A stretch of 64,000 bases of DNA from Rhodobacter sp. (lineage in GTDB: Bacteria; Pseudomonadota; Alphaproteobacteria; Rhodobacterales; Rhodobacteraceae): the NCBI GenBank assembly GCA_016704435.1, contig JADJAB010000001.1:496001-560000 (forward strand), in the 5' to 3' direction. Each line of letters opens with the position of its first letter. Position 1 is the first letter of the stretch. The notes beneath the pieces were generated by a model. That model was given only the letters and a program-made list of their open reading frames with translations. It had not been told where the DNA came from and ran no database searches. Made by a program: the position numbers and the translations under genes. Positions 47,758 through 56,720 of this stretch are shown one piece after another.

Positions 47758-49290
47758 TCAGAGAACGGGAAGGGTCAGGCCAGCGGCAGCGCTCAGCGTG
47801 CCGGTGGCGATCAGTTTGGCGGCGGCCGCCAGGTCGGGCGCCATGTAGCGGTCATCGCCCAAAGTGGCCACGTCTAGCCTCAGGCGGGCGACCACTGCAT
47901 GCAGCGGGGCGGAGGTTTGCAGCGGCGCACGGAAATCAATGCCCTGGGCGGCGCAAATTGCTTCGACGCCAAGGATCACGTTGAGGTTGGCAATCAGCTT
48001 GCCAAGTCGCACCGCGCCATGGGCGGCCATGGAAACGTGGTCTTCCTGATTGGCTGAAGTAGGGGTCGAGTCCGTCACGCAGGGCATGGCGATATGCTTG
48101 TTTTCACTCATCAACGCCGCCGTGGTGACCTCGGCGATCATCAGGCCCGAGTTCAGGCCGGGGCGCGGCGTCAGGAAAGGCGGCAGGTTGAACGACAGCA
48201 CCGGATCGACCATCAGGGCAACGCGGCGCTGCGCGATGGCACCGATTTCGGCCAATGCCAGCGCGATCATATCGGCGGCAAAGCCCACGGGTTCGGCGTG
48301 GAAATTGCCGCCCGAGACGATCAGCCCGGCCTCGGTAAGCACCAGCGGGTTGTCGGTGGCGGCATTCGCCTCGATCTCCAGCGTGCGGGCGGCCTGGCGC
48401 AGCACATCCATCGCGGCGCCGGTCACCTGCGGCTGGCAGCGGATGCAATAGGGATCCTGCACCCTTTGGTCGCCCTCGACGTGGCTTTCGCGGATTTCCG
48501 AGCCCGCCAGCAGGGCGCGCATGAAACCGGCGGATTCGATCTGGCCGGGATGGCCGCGCAGCGCGTGGATTTCGGGCTGCAAGGGCGCGGTCGACCCCAT
48601 GATCGCATCGGTGGAAAGCGCCGAGACGACCAGCGCCGATTGCGCGGCGTTCCAGCCATCGAACAAGCCAGCCAGCGCGAAGGCTGTGGAAAACTGGGTG
48701 CCGTTGATGAAGGCCAGACCCTCTTTCGGGCCCAAGGGAATCGGCGCAAGGCCGGCGGCGGCAAGGGCCTGCGCGCCGGGCATGACCTTGCCCCGATAGT
48801 CAGCCATCCCTTCGCCGATAAGAACGGCAGTCATGTGCGACAGGGGGGCCAGATCGCCCGAAGCACCGACCGAGCCTTGTGCCGGAACGACGGGCGTCAC
48901 GCCACGTGCCAGCATCGCCTCGATCAACTCGATCAGTTCCCACCGCACGCCGGAGGCGCCACGCCCAAGACTGAGCAGTTTGAGCACCATCAGCAGGCGG
49001 GCATGGGGGCGCGGGATCGGATCGCCCACGCCGCAGCAATGCGACAGGATCAGGTTGCGTTGCAGGGTGGCGGTATCTTCGGGTGCGATACGCATGCTGG
49101 CGAGTTTGCCAAAGCCGGTGTTCACGCCGTAGACCGGCGCATCGCCCGCCGCCGCTGCCGCAATCGCCGCTGCTGCGCGCAGGATGCCGGGCCTGGCGGC
49201 GCGGTCCAGTGTGACGGGCAGTTCCTCGCGGTAGATGCGTTCCAGCTGGGCCAGCGTGGTCTGGCCGGGGGTCAGGATGATGGCGGTCAC
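47758..49290 (-). CDS. hutH: Histidine ammonia-lyase
   Basis: 510 residues from a GTG start at 49290 that overlaps the hutI stop (GTGA). The MIO cofactor triad Ala143-Ser144-Gly145 is in QGSVGASGDLAPLSH; YGVNTGFGKL and the C-terminal SANQEDHVSM are family hallmarks. It deaminates histidine to urocanate, the first step of the pathway. Confidence 0.97.
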   Translation of the reverse strand: MTAIILTPGQTTLAQLERIYREELPVTLDRAARPGILRAAAAIAAAAAGDAPVYGVNTGFGKLASMRIAPEDTATLQRNLILSHCCGVGDPIPRPHARLLMVLKLLSLGRGASGVRWELIELIEAMLARGVTPVVPAQGSVGASGDLAPLSHMTAVLIGEGMADYRGKVMPGAQALAAAGLAPIPLGPKEGLAFINGTQFSTAFALAGLFDGWNAAQSALVVSALSTDAIMGSTAPLQPEIHALRGHPGQIESAGFMRALLAGSEIRESHVEGDQRVQDPYCIRCQPQVTGAAMDVLRQAARTLEIEANAATDNPLVLTEAGLIVSGGNFHAEPVGFAADMIALALAEIGAIAQRRVALMVDPVLSFNLPPFLTPRPGLNSGLMIAEVTTAALMSENKHIAMPCVTDSTPTSANQEDHVSMAAHGAVRLGKLIANLNVILGVEAICAAQGIDFRAPLQTSAPLHAVVARLRLDVATLGDDRYMAPDLAAAAKLIATGTLSAAAGLTLPVL

Positions 49291-50492
49291 AGAACGCCTC
49301 CGATGATGCGATGGTGAAGCGGGTTGAAGCCGATGCGATAGGACAGCTCCGCCGGGTGATCTGCGTTCCAGACGGCCAGGTCGGCCACCTGCCCCGGCGC
49401 AATCGTGCCGCGATCTGCCAGCCCCAGCGCACGGGCGGCATGGATTGTGGCGCCGGCCAGAACCTCTTGCGGCGTCATGCGAAAGAGGGTGCAGCCCATG
49501 TTCATTGCCAACAGAAGCGAGGACATCGGCGAAGAACCGGGGTTCATGTCGGTGGCAATCGCCATCGGCACGCCATGGGCGCGCAACAGCGCAATCGGCG
49601 GCATCTGCGTTTCGCGCAAGGTATAGAAGGCGCCGGGCAGGATCACCGCCACCGTGCCTGCGGCGGCCATTGCCTTGACCCCGGACTCGTCCAGATACTC
49701 CAGATGGTCCGCCGACAGCGCGCCATAGCGCGCCGCAAGCGCCGCACCGCCAAGGTTCGACAACTGCTCGGCATGCAGCTTGACCGGCAATCCAAGCGAC
49801 ACCGCCAGCTTGAACAGCCGCTCGATCTGCGCCGGAGAAAAGGCGATGCCTTCGCAGAAGCCGTCGACGGCATCGACCAGGCCTTCAGCATGGGCAGCGT
49901 GCAGCGTAGGCAGGCAGACCTCGTCGACATAGGCATCGGCGCGGCCCTTGTAGTCGGGCGGCACGGCATGGGCGGCAAGATAGGTGGTCCGGATCGTCAC
50001 CGGGCGCTGCTGCCCGATAGTGCGGGCGGCGCGCAGCATCCGCAGTTCGGTGTCAGCCTCCAGCCCGTAGCCGGACTTGATCTCGATCACCGCGACGCCC
50101 TCGGCGATCATCGCATCGACGAATGGCAGCGCCGCTGCTACCAGCGCCTGTTCCGACGCTGCCCGTGTGGCAGTGACGGTCGAGATGATGCCGCCCCCGG
50201 CGCGCGCCACCTCTTCATAACTGGCGCCGTGCAGACGCATCTCGAACTCGCCGGCGCGGTTGCCGCCATGCACGACATGGGTGTGGCAATCGATCAGCGC
50301 CGGGGTCACCAGCCGCCCGCCGAGATCTTGCCTGGGATGGCCCGCGTGCTCGGCGGGCAGGTCCGCCGCAGGCCCGACCCAGGCGATCCGCCCGGCGTCC
50401 AGCACCAGCGCCGCATCCTCGATCAGACCGAAGCCATCTGCGGCTATTGTGGCCGCGCGGCAGGACGTCAGAACCAGCGGTGTCTGTTGCAT
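49287..50492 (-). CDS. hutI: Imidazolonepropionase
   Basis: 401 residues from ATG 50492. It is a metal-dependent amidohydrolase: metal ligands in DCHTHVVHGGNR, KLHAEQLSNLGGAALAARYGALSADHLEYL and ATDMNPGSSP. It hydrolyses imidazolone propionate to N-formimino-L-glutamate. First gene of the hutI-hutH-hutU operon, divergent from hutF across an 82-base region holding the putative HutC operator. Confidence 0.96.
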   Translation of the reverse strand: MQQTPLVLTSCRAATIAADGFGLIEDAALVLDAGRIAWVGPAADLPAEHAGHPRQDLGGRLVTPALIDCHTHVVHGGNRAGEFEMRLHGASYEEVARAGGGIISTVTATRAASEQALVAAALPFVDAMIAEGVAVIEIKSGYGLEADTELRMLRAARTIGQQRPVTIRTTYLAAHAVPPDYKGRADAYVDEVCLPTLHAAHAEGLVDAVDGFCEGIAFSPAQIERLFKLAVSLGLPVKLHAEQLSNLGGAALAARYGALSADHLEYLDESGVKAMAAAGTVAVILPGAFYTLRETQMPPIALLRAHGVPMAIATDMNPGSSPMSSLLLAMNMGCTLFRMTPQEVLAGATIHAARALGLADRGTIAPGQVADLAVWNADHPAELSYRIGFNPLHHRIIGGVL

Positions 50493-50546
50493 GCGCCGTG
50501 CCTCACGAAATCGGTTGCCGAGTCGCTGTGTATTCAACTATGACTA

Positions 50547-50562
50547 TTATGTCTACACATAA
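50547..50562. promoter_or_regulatory. Putative HutC operator between hutI and hutF
   Basis: TTATGTCTACACATAA has perfect 6-bp arms (TTATGT/ACATAA) around CTAC. It overlaps the hutF ribosome site (AAGGAG at 50561-50566) in the divergent hutI-hutF promoter region. The shape fits GntR/HutC-type operators; the hutC gene is the second gene downstream. Confidence 0.6.
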
Positions 50563-50574
50563 GGAGCGCCCCTC

Positions 50575-51933
50575 GTGATTTTTGCCAAGACCGCGCTGCT
50601 GCCCGAAGGCTGGGCCGAGAACGTCCGCATCGTGGTTGCCGATGGGCAGATCACCCAGGTCTCGGCAGGTGCGCGCGCCTTGCCCGGCGATGCCGAAGTG
50701 CAGGCCCTGCTGCCGGCGCTGTCGAACCTGCACAGCCACAGCTTTCAGCGCGCCATGGCGGGGATGACCGAACACCGTGTCGCCGGGCGCGACAGCTTCT
50801 GGACCTGGCGCGATCTGATGTACCGCTTTACCGCCAGCCTGACGCCCGAGCAGATCGAGGCCATTGCGGCGCTGGTGTTCATGGAAATGCAGGAGGCCGG
50901 CTATGCCGCGGTGGGAGAGTTCCACTATCTTCACCACCGGCCCGGCGGCGCACCCTATGCCAATATCGCCGAACTGTCGGAACGCATCTTCGCGGCGGCG
51001 GGTCTGACCGGAATCGGCATCACGCATCTCCCGGTGCTGTACAGCTACGGCGGCGCGGGTGGGCAGCCGCTGGCCGAAGGGCAGCGCCGGTTCGGCAATG
51101 ACGTGGATCGCTTTGCCCGGCTGCTGGAGGCCGTGCGCAAGGCCGCCCAGGCCCTGCCCGCCGACAGTCGCGTGGGCATCGCGCCGCATTCGCTGCGGGC
51201 GACGACGCCCGACGATCTGGCCCGCGCCTTGCCGCTGGCCAAGGGCAACCCGATCCACATCCACGTTGCCGAACAGCCCAGGGAAGTGGCCGACATCCAG
51301 GCCTGGCTGCACGCACGGCCGGTGGAGTGGTTGCTGGCCAACACGCCCGTCGGCGCCGATTGGTGCCCGATCCACGCCACCCACATGACCGAGGCCGAAA
51401 CCGCGGCCCTGGCCCGCAGCGGCGCCGTGGCGGGCCTGTGCCCGATCACCGAGGCCAATCTTGGCGATGGTCCGTTCAACGGGCCGCAGTGGCTGGCTGC
51501 GGGCGGGGCCTTCGGCATCGGGTCCGACAGCAATGTGCGGATATCGTTGACCGAGGAGTTGCGGACGCTGGAATACAGCCAGCGCCTGCGCGACGTTGCC
51601 CGCAACGTGATGGTGCCGGGCGAAGGTTCGGTCGGTCAGACACTGTATCTCGGAGCCGCCAAGGGCGGTGCGCAGGCGCTGGGCCGCAACGCCGGACAGA
51701 TCGCGCCGGGCAGGCTGGCCGACCTGACAGCGATCGACCTGACGCACCCCAGCCTGTGCGCCCTGCGCCCGGCGCAGATTCTGGACGGCCTAGCCTTCGC
51801 CGCACCCGATTCGGTGGTGACAGACCTGTGGTCGGCCGGGCGGCATCAGGTCCGCGGCGGCCGCCATATCCACCGCGACGCGATCATCGCGGGCTGGCGC
51901 AAGGCGGTTTCCGGGCTGGTGTCGGCACTCTGA
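50575..51933 (+). CDS. hutF: Formimidoylglutamate deiminase
   Basis: 452 residues from a GTG start with AAGGAGCGCC upstream. It is an amidohydrolase-superfamily enzyme: LPALSNLHSHSFQRAMAGMTEHR, VGEFHYLHHRPGG, HIHVAEQPREVADIQAW, THMTEAE and GIGSDSNVRIS. It converts N-formimino-L-glutamate to N-formyl-L-glutamate plus ammonia, defining the Pseudomonas-type five-step pathway. The expected N-formylglutamate deformylase (hutG) is not in this window. Confidence 0.95.
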   Translation: MIFAKTALLPEGWAENVRIVVADGQITQVSAGARALPGDAEVQALLPALSNLHSHSFQRAMAGMTEHRVAGRDSFWTWRDLMYRFTASLTPEQIEAIAALVFMEMQEAGYAAVGEFHYLHHRPGGAPYANIAELSERIFAAAGLTGIGITHLPVLYSYGGAGGQPLAEGQRRFGNDVDRFARLLEAVRKAAQALPADSRVGIAPHSLRATTPDDLARALPLAKGNPIHIHVAEQPREVADIQAWLHARPVEWLLANTPVGADWCPIHATHMTEAETAALARSGAVAGLCPITEANLGDGPFNGPQWLAAGGAFGIGSDSNVRISLTEELRTLEYSQRLRDVARNVMVPGEGSVGQTLYLGAAKGGAQALGRNAGQIAPGRLADLTAIDLTHPSLCALRPAQILDGLAFAAPDSVVTDLWSAGRHQVRGGRHIHRDAIIAGWRKAVSGLVSAL

Positions 51934-52655
51934 TGACCATGGAACCACAAGTCGACCCGATGCTGGATCGCACCACCTATCGCGAGGTCATGGCCGAAAT
52001 CCTGCACCGCATCACCGACGGCCCCTGGGGGCCCGGCACTCTTCTGCCCGGAGAGATCGAACTGGCCGAGGAATTCGGCTGTTCGCGCACCACGATGAAC
52101 CGCGCCTTGCGCGAGGTGACCGAGCAGGGTTTTCTCGACCGCCGCCGAAAGGCCGGCACCCGCGTGCGGATGGCGCCGCTGCGGCAGGCCCGGTTCGAGA
52201 TGCCCTTGGTCCGTGCCGAGATCGAGAAAGCAGGCGCCAGCTATCGCTATGCCCTGCTGGCGCGCGACAGCCTGCCCGCGCCCGACTGGCTGCGCGCCCG
52301 GATGCGCCTGCCGGCGGGAGCAAGGGTGTTGCACCTTGTCTGCGTCCATTTCGCCGACGGCATCGCCTTTCAGCTGGAAGACCGCTGGATCAACGCCCGG
52401 GCCCTGCCGCAGGTGCTGAAGCAGGATTTCACCGCGACGGGCCCGAATGAATGGCTGGTCGCAACCGTGCCGTTTTCCGAAGTCGAACTCAGCTTCATGG
52501 CCTGTGCGGCCGATGCAATGGCCGTCGATCAACTGGGTCACGCGCCGGGCGATCCGGTCTTCACGGTGGAGCGCGCGACCTGGTGGCAATCCGAAGCGAT
52601 CACCCTGGTCAGGCTGAGCCATCGCAAGGGCTATCGGATGACGACGCGCTACTAG
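51933..52655 (+). CDS. hutC: Histidine utilisation repressor HutC, GntR family (UTRA)
   Basis: 240 residues. The N-terminal GntR winged helix (LLPGEIELAEEFGCSRTTMNRALREVTEQGFLDRRRKAGTRV, residues 37-78) is followed by a UTRA ligand domain of the HutC/FarR type. HutC represses hut genes and releases DNA on binding urocanate. Its ATG overlaps the hutF stop by one base (TGATG). A terminator hairpin follows at 52689. Confidence 0.93.
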   Translation: MTMEPQVDPMLDRTTYREVMAEILHRITDGPWGPGTLLPGEIELAEEFGCSRTTMNRALREVTEQGFLDRRRKAGTRVRMAPLRQARFEMPLVRAEIEKAGASYRYALLARDSLPAPDWLRARMRLPAGARVLHLVCVHFADGIAFQLEDRWINARALPQVLKQDFTATGPNEWLVATVPFSEVELSFMACAADAMAVDQLGHAPGDPVFTVERATWWQSEAITLVRLSHRKGYRMTTRY

Positions 52656-52688
52656 GCCGGGTCCGGGGCCACGCTCCCGCAAGGAAAA

Positions 52689-52713
52689 GGGCGGCACCGC
52701 GTGGATGCCGCCC
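52689..52713. terminator. Bidirectional terminator after hutC
   Basis: GGGCGGCA and TGCCGCCC form an 8-bp stem around a 9-base loop, flanked by GGAAAA and TTCGCTTCC. It lies between the convergent ends of hutC and the binding-protein gene and can serve both. Confidence 0.7.
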
Positions 52714-52737
52714 TTCGCTTCCTTTCGCAGGATCAGC

Positions 52738-54000
52738 CTATTGCTGGATCTGCGCCTTGATCGCGTCGACGTCGGCGGTGGTCATCTCGCCCACCGTCGT
52801 CACCACGCCGTCCTTGATCTGCCAAAGGCGGAACGGGCCGGAGATATCGCCGTAAGCGTCGAAATGGACCGGGCCGATCACGCCTTCATACCGGATCGCC
52901 TTGCCTTCAGCGATCAGCCCCAGCGCCTTGGCGAATTCCTCCTTGCCGGCATAGATCACCTCGCCCTCCGGATCGACCGCGGCGCGCAGCGCATCGGGCA
53001 GCTTGGCGGCATCCGGGCCACCGGCAATGGCAACGGCCAGCCCGACCAGGGCGCCCGCGTCATAGGACCGGTCGGCGGCCGGCGCCGCCGGATCGATGCC
53101 CGAAAAGGCCTCGTAGCTGGAATAGAAATACTCCGTCGACGGGGTCGGATTGGTGCCCGAAGAGGTGCCGTAGGCTTCGCCCAGGTATTCCTTGCCGACC
53201 GAGTCGATGAAGTCCTGCGAGTTCATCCCGTCGTTCAGCAGGAATTTCTGCACGCCACCCTGACTGATCCAGGTCCGGGCGATGGTCGCACCATCGACCG
53301 GGTCCGAGATCAGGTAGAGCGCGTCAGCACCTTCTGCCAGCGCGGCGGTAACCTCGGCCGCATAGGACGATTGCTTGCCGTTATAGGGCGTGACCGACAC
53401 CACGGTGCCGCCCAGCGCGGTGTAGGGATCGGTGAATTCCTTGACCAGGTTGACGCCGAAGTCGTTGTTCTGGTGGATGATGGCGATCCTGGTAAAGCCG
53501 TTGTCGATGGCGAATTTCGCCGCCGCCACGCCCTGCAGTGCATCCGAGGTGATGGTGCGAAAGAAGATGCCGTTGGTCTTGCCCTCGCGCCCCAGCGCGG
53601 TCAGCGTCGGCGAGGAGGAGGCCGGCGACACCTGCAGCACCTTCGCCGGTCCGGTGACAGAGGTCAGGATCGGGATCGACATCGGAGAGATGATGCCGCC
53701 GATGATCGCCGGCACCTTCTGGACCTGCACCAGCTGGGTTGCCGCGTCCACCGCCACATTGGCCTGGGTCTGGCTGTCGCGGGTATCGGTCTTCAGCATG
53801 CAGCCGGCAACGCCGCCCGCCTCGTTCAGGTCGCGGAACGCCATCTCGATCGACTTGGCGCCGGCCTGTCCATATTCGCCGGCCTCGCCGGTCAGTTCGA
53901 GGACGACGCCGATGGTGATGTCGCAGGCCTGGGCCGCGAAAGGCGCCAGCGACAGGGCTGCGACGGTTGCAAGAAAGGTTCTTTTCACGGGAATCCTCAT
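52738..54000 (-). CDS. Branched-chain/urea-type ABC transporter solute-binding protein (SBP family 6)
   Basis: 420 residues with a signal peptide (TFLATVAALSLAPFAAQA). The mature start CDITIGVVLELTGEAGEYGQAGAKSIEMAFRD is the LivJ/UrtA pattern, followed by GGIISPMSIPILTSVTGPAKVLQVSPASSSPTL and FGVNLVKEF. It is the last gene of a minus-strand operon, while its permease and ATPase partners are on the divergent operon at 56721-60038. The ligand is not predictable; amino acid, amide or organic acid. Confidence 0.9.
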   Translation of the reverse strand: MRIPVKRTFLATVAALSLAPFAAQACDITIGVVLELTGEAGEYGQAGAKSIEMAFRDLNEAGGVAGCMLKTDTRDSQTQANVAVDAATQLVQVQKVPAIIGGIISPMSIPILTSVTGPAKVLQVSPASSSPTLTALGREGKTNGIFFRTITSDALQGVAAAKFAIDNGFTRIAIIHQNNDFGVNLVKEFTDPYTALGGTVVSVTPYNGKQSSYAAEVTAALAEGADALYLISDPVDGATIARTWISQGGVQKFLLNDGMNSQDFIDSVGKEYLGEAYGTSSGTNPTPSTEYFYSSYEAFSGIDPAAPAADRSYDAGALVGLAVAIAGGPDAAKLPDALRAAVDPEGEVIYAGKEEFAKALGLIAEGKAIRYEGVIGPVHFDAYGDISGPFRLWQIKDGVVTTVGEMTTADVDAIKAQIQQ

Positions 54001-54062
54001 CTGTTGGAGTGGGCCTTTTGTTCATCATCCGCCGCGTCAGGCGCATCGCGGCGGATTGGGCC

Positions 54063-55115
54063 TTAGCTGGCCTTGTTGAGGTTGTATTTCATGATCGTGC
54101 CGTGGCGTCCGTGGCGGTCGCGCTCCAGCGCGAAGGTGTCGCCTTCAGGTGTGGTGCCCTGGGCCAGATCAGCGGCGATTTCGGCCTTGTCGGCCGGGGT
54201 CAGCACCATCGAGGCCACTTTCAGGTTCTGCTCCAGATGGCTGCGGTTGCGCGCACCGACGATAACGGCGGCTACCGCTGGACGGTCCAGCATGGCGGCA
54301 GAGGCCACAGTGGCGATGTCTGTGTCATGCCGGTCGGCGACACGCCGGAGGGTGGCCAGCAGGGCCTGGAACAGATCCCAGCCGCCGAAATCGTCGATGA
54401 TCAGCTTGTATTTGGTCAGCGAGCGGTTCTCCAGCGGGTGCTGCGGCTCTGGCTGGCCCAGCCAGCGATCACCCAGAAATCCGCCGGCGACCGAGCCATA
54501 GCAGAAGATCGCCATGTCATGTGCCAGCGCCGCCGGCACCAATTGCCGTTCGGCACGCGCGTCCAGCAGGCTGTATTGCACCTGCATCGACATCAAAGGC
54601 ACGCCAGAGCGGATGATCTCGACCGTCCGCGCGGTGTCGAAATTGGTGCCGCCGATCTGCCAGACCTTGCCGTCGCGGCGCAGCTCGTCCAGCCAGCCGA
54701 TCGCTTCGACATAGCGCGGCACGGCGTAGTCCCACCAGTGGAACTGCACCAGATCGAGCCGGTCCATCCGCAGCCGTTTCAGCGAGGTGTCGACGATGCC
54801 GTGGATGTCGTTGCGCGTCACCGCCGGCAAGGATTCAAGGTCTGGCACCAGCTTGGTGTGGACCTTGATCCGGCCCAGCGCCTCGGCGCCGCGACGATTG
54901 GCGTATTTGGAGCGGAAGGCGCCGATCAGCTCTTCGACGCCAGTGTAGATATCGGCGCAATCGAAGGTGGTGATCCCGGCATCGGCAAAGGCGATCATGT
55001 CCTCGATCTGCTGGGCGGCATCAACCGGGCCATGCCCGCCAGCCAGCTGCCAGCCGCCGCGGATGACGCGGGAAATCTGGTAACCGGGGCGCAGGGTCCG
55101 GGTCGGAACGCTCAT
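54063..55115 (-). CDS. Aldo/keto reductase
   Basis: 350 residues from ATG 55115, overlapping the preceding TIGR04076 stop. The AKR tetrad is recognisable: Asp and Tyr in TTFDCADIYTG, Lys in KVHTKLVP and His in LVQFHWWDY. NADPH-site residues are in the C-terminal segment (IVGARNRSHLEQNL). It reduces or oxidises a carbonyl/alcohol of the imported compound; exact substrate unknown. It is co-transcribed with DUF3830 and TIGR04076 proteins and a binding protein. Confidence 0.88.
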   Translation of the reverse strand: MSVPTRTLRPGYQISRVIRGGWQLAGGHGPVDAAQQIEDMIAFADAGITTFDCADIYTGVEELIGAFRSKYANRRGAEALGRIKVHTKLVPDLESLPAVTRNDIHGIVDTSLKRLRMDRLDLVQFHWWDYAVPRYVEAIGWLDELRRDGKVWQIGGTNFDTARTVEIIRSGVPLMSMQVQYSLLDARAERQLVPAALAHDMAIFCYGSVAGGFLGDRWLGQPEPQHPLENRSLTKYKLIIDDFGGWDLFQALLATLRRVADRHDTDIATVASAAMLDRPAVAAVIVGARNRSHLEQNLKVASMVLTPADKAEIAADLAQGTTPEGDTFALERDRHGRHGTIMKYNLNKAS

Positions 55116-55456
55116 GTCGGGTCCTTGGGCAGGGGAACGGCGGTGCTGTCGGCATGGCTGAAGCTGCGCTTGCCCAGCCGGGTGATGCGCAGCCGCGACG
55201 GGCAATGCGGATCGGGGCAGGCCACTTCGGCATCTGAGGTCATCCAGTCGTGCGGATGGGTCTGGCGCTGCTTGGCCGGAAGCAGCGGCAGGATCGCCGA
55301 CAGCGAGTAGATCGAGAAGCTTTGCCCCGGCGGAAGATGCAGCTGTTCGCCGCGCAACTCGAACCAGTCGCCCACCTCGCCGCAATAGATCCTTGCGCCC
55401 TCCGGGGCGACGATCTCGACCCGCAGGTCGTAAAGCTCGAAACCGTCGTCCATCAT
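55112..55456 (-). CDS. TIGR04076-like small protein
   Basis: 114 residues from ATG 55456. Features: LYDLRVEIVAPEGARIYCGEVGDWFEL, a central SLSAILPLLPAKQRQTHPHDWM, then ACPDPHCPSRLRITRL. This cysteine pattern and size match the TIGR04076 family, small proteins of unknown function. It overlaps both neighbours by four bases (ATGA), so expression is tightly coupled to DUF3830 and the reductase. Confidence 0.7.
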   Translation of the reverse strand: MMDDGFELYDLRVEIVAPEGARIYCGEVGDWFELRGEQLHLPPGQSFSIYSLSAILPLLPAKQRQTHPHDWMTSDAEVACPDPHCPSRLRITRLGKRSFSHADSTAVPLPKDPT

Positions 55457-55929
55457 GCCTCCAGCGTGAAAGTGATCTCGCAGGCGCCGGCGCGGCGGAT
55501 CCGGGTGCAGGCCTCGGCCAGCGCGGCGCGGTCCTCGGGCAGCACCTGCGCCACCACCGAGCCGGGCAGCCAGCCGATCGGAAAGAACATCCGCGCGCCG
55601 GGGCCGTAAAACAGGCCGATGTCGAAGATCGGGTCGGGATTGCCGCCCCAGACGCGGGCGGGCACATAGGCCAGCACCACGTCGCCCGGCTGCGGATGCA
55701 AGGTGGCATTCTCGGGCGGCAGGGCGGCGGCATAGTCCGCGCCCGCCAGATGCTGCGGCGGGACCGGGCAGGAAATCTCGGGGCCGGTCCACATCGCATG
55801 CAGACCGGGGATCACGCGCGGGCCGGCAAGATAGGCGGTCAGAAAGGCTGCGTTCGCCGGGGCTTTCTGCGGCAAAAGCACCGCGCGCACCGACAGCCCA
55901 TGGGCGGCATCCTGGATCAGAAGTGTCAT
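55453..55929 (-). CDS. DUF3830 family protein (cyclophilin-like fold)
   Basis: 158 residues from ATG 55929, with 4-base overlaps on both sides. It resembles DUF3830: AANAAFLTAYL-type segment, HAMWTGPEISCPVPPQHL, PENATLHPQPGDVVLAYVPARVWGGNPDPIFDIGLFYG positions 76-113. Family members have a cyclophilin-like barrel and often occur beside ABC importers and catabolic enzymes. Function unknown. Confidence 0.78.
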   Translation of the reverse strand: MTLLIQDAAHGLSVRAVLLPQKAPANAAFLTAYLAGPRVIPGLHAMWTGPEISCPVPPQHLAGADYAAALPPENATLHPQPGDVVLAYVPARVWGGNPDPIFDIGLFYGPGARMFFPIGWLPGSVVAQVLPEDRAALAEACTRIRRAGACEITFTLEA

Positions 55930-56630
55930 GCGGTGCCCCCATCGGCCTGAATCCTGGTGCGCAGAAAGGCGAACGGGCGGCTGATGTCGGCCACCAGTGC
56001 GGCGCGCGCGGCATCGGCATCTCCTTGGTCCAGCGCGGCCAGAATGGCGTGGTGATAGCGGGCTGAATCGCGCTCTCCGGCTTCGGCAAAGACGAAGATC
56101 GCGGCGCGGGTGCAGGGGCCCGATTGCAGCCACAGGCTTTCGATCATCGGCATCAGGATGTCCGATCCGCAGGCGCGGTAGATGGCGAAGTGAAACCCCT
56201 GGTTCAGCGCCACCTCGCGGTCGACCGAGGTCGCGTCGGCGCCCATGCGCAGCGCCTCCCATTCGACCATCACGCCGCGGATTTCGGCCAGAAGCTGCGG
56301 GGTCATCCGGCTGGCGGCCAAGGCAATCGCCTCGCCCTCGATCAGGATGCGGGCGCGCAGAAGATCGTCCAGCCGCGCCAGCGTGGCCGGCGGCACCCGG
56401 ATGGTGCGGTTGGGCAGCGCCTCCAGCGCCTGTTCGGTGATCAGCCGGCCGATCGCCTCGCGCACCGGCATGGTCGAGGTCATCAGCGCGTCGGCCAGGG
56501 TGCGGATCGTCAGCACCTGCGCCGGCGCGAACCGCCCGCCGATCAGCGCGCGGCGCAACTCGGCATAGACCCGGTCCTGAACCGTTTCCCGCCCCACTGG
56601 CGCCAGACCCACGCTCGGCTCTTCGGCCAT
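55926..56630 (-). CDS. GntR family transcriptional regulator, FCD subfamily
   Basis: 234 residues. N-terminal winged helix: LTIRTLADALMTSTMPVREAIGRLITEQALE (residues 40-70). C-terminal FCD domain with NQGFHFAIYRACGS and the later YHHAILAALDQGDADAA. It is the first gene of the minus-strand operon and divergent from the livG-like gene, so it likely controls both arms of the locus from 56631-56720. Confidence 0.9.
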   Translation of the reverse strand: MAEEPSVGLAPVGRETVQDRVYAELRRALIGGRFAPAQVLTIRTLADALMTSTMPVREAIGRLITEQALEALPNRTIRVPPATLARLDDLLRARILIEGEAIALAASRMTPQLLAEIRGVMVEWEALRMGADATSVDREVALNQGFHFAIYRACGSDILMPMIESLWLQSGPCTRAAIFVFAEAGERDSARYHHAILAALDQGDADAARAALVADISRPFAFLRTRIQADGGTA

Positions 56631-56672
56631 CGCCCCTCACGAATCGACTTGTCGGGTCGAGTAGACGTTCAT

Positions 56673-56697
56673 AGTGTGATCAAATCAAGTGTGATCA
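56673..56697. promoter_or_regulatory. Direct repeats AGTGTGATCA, candidate operator of the divergent Liv-type locus
   Basis: AGTGTGATCA occurs at 56673-56682 and at 56688-56697, 15 bases apart; a third ATCA follows at 56701. The TGATCA cores are palindromic. They lie between the GntR gene and the livG-like gene and are the most evident regulatory signal of the locus. Confidence 0.5.
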
Positions 56698-56720
56698 CAG
56701 ATCAAACACCCGAGGCCGCA

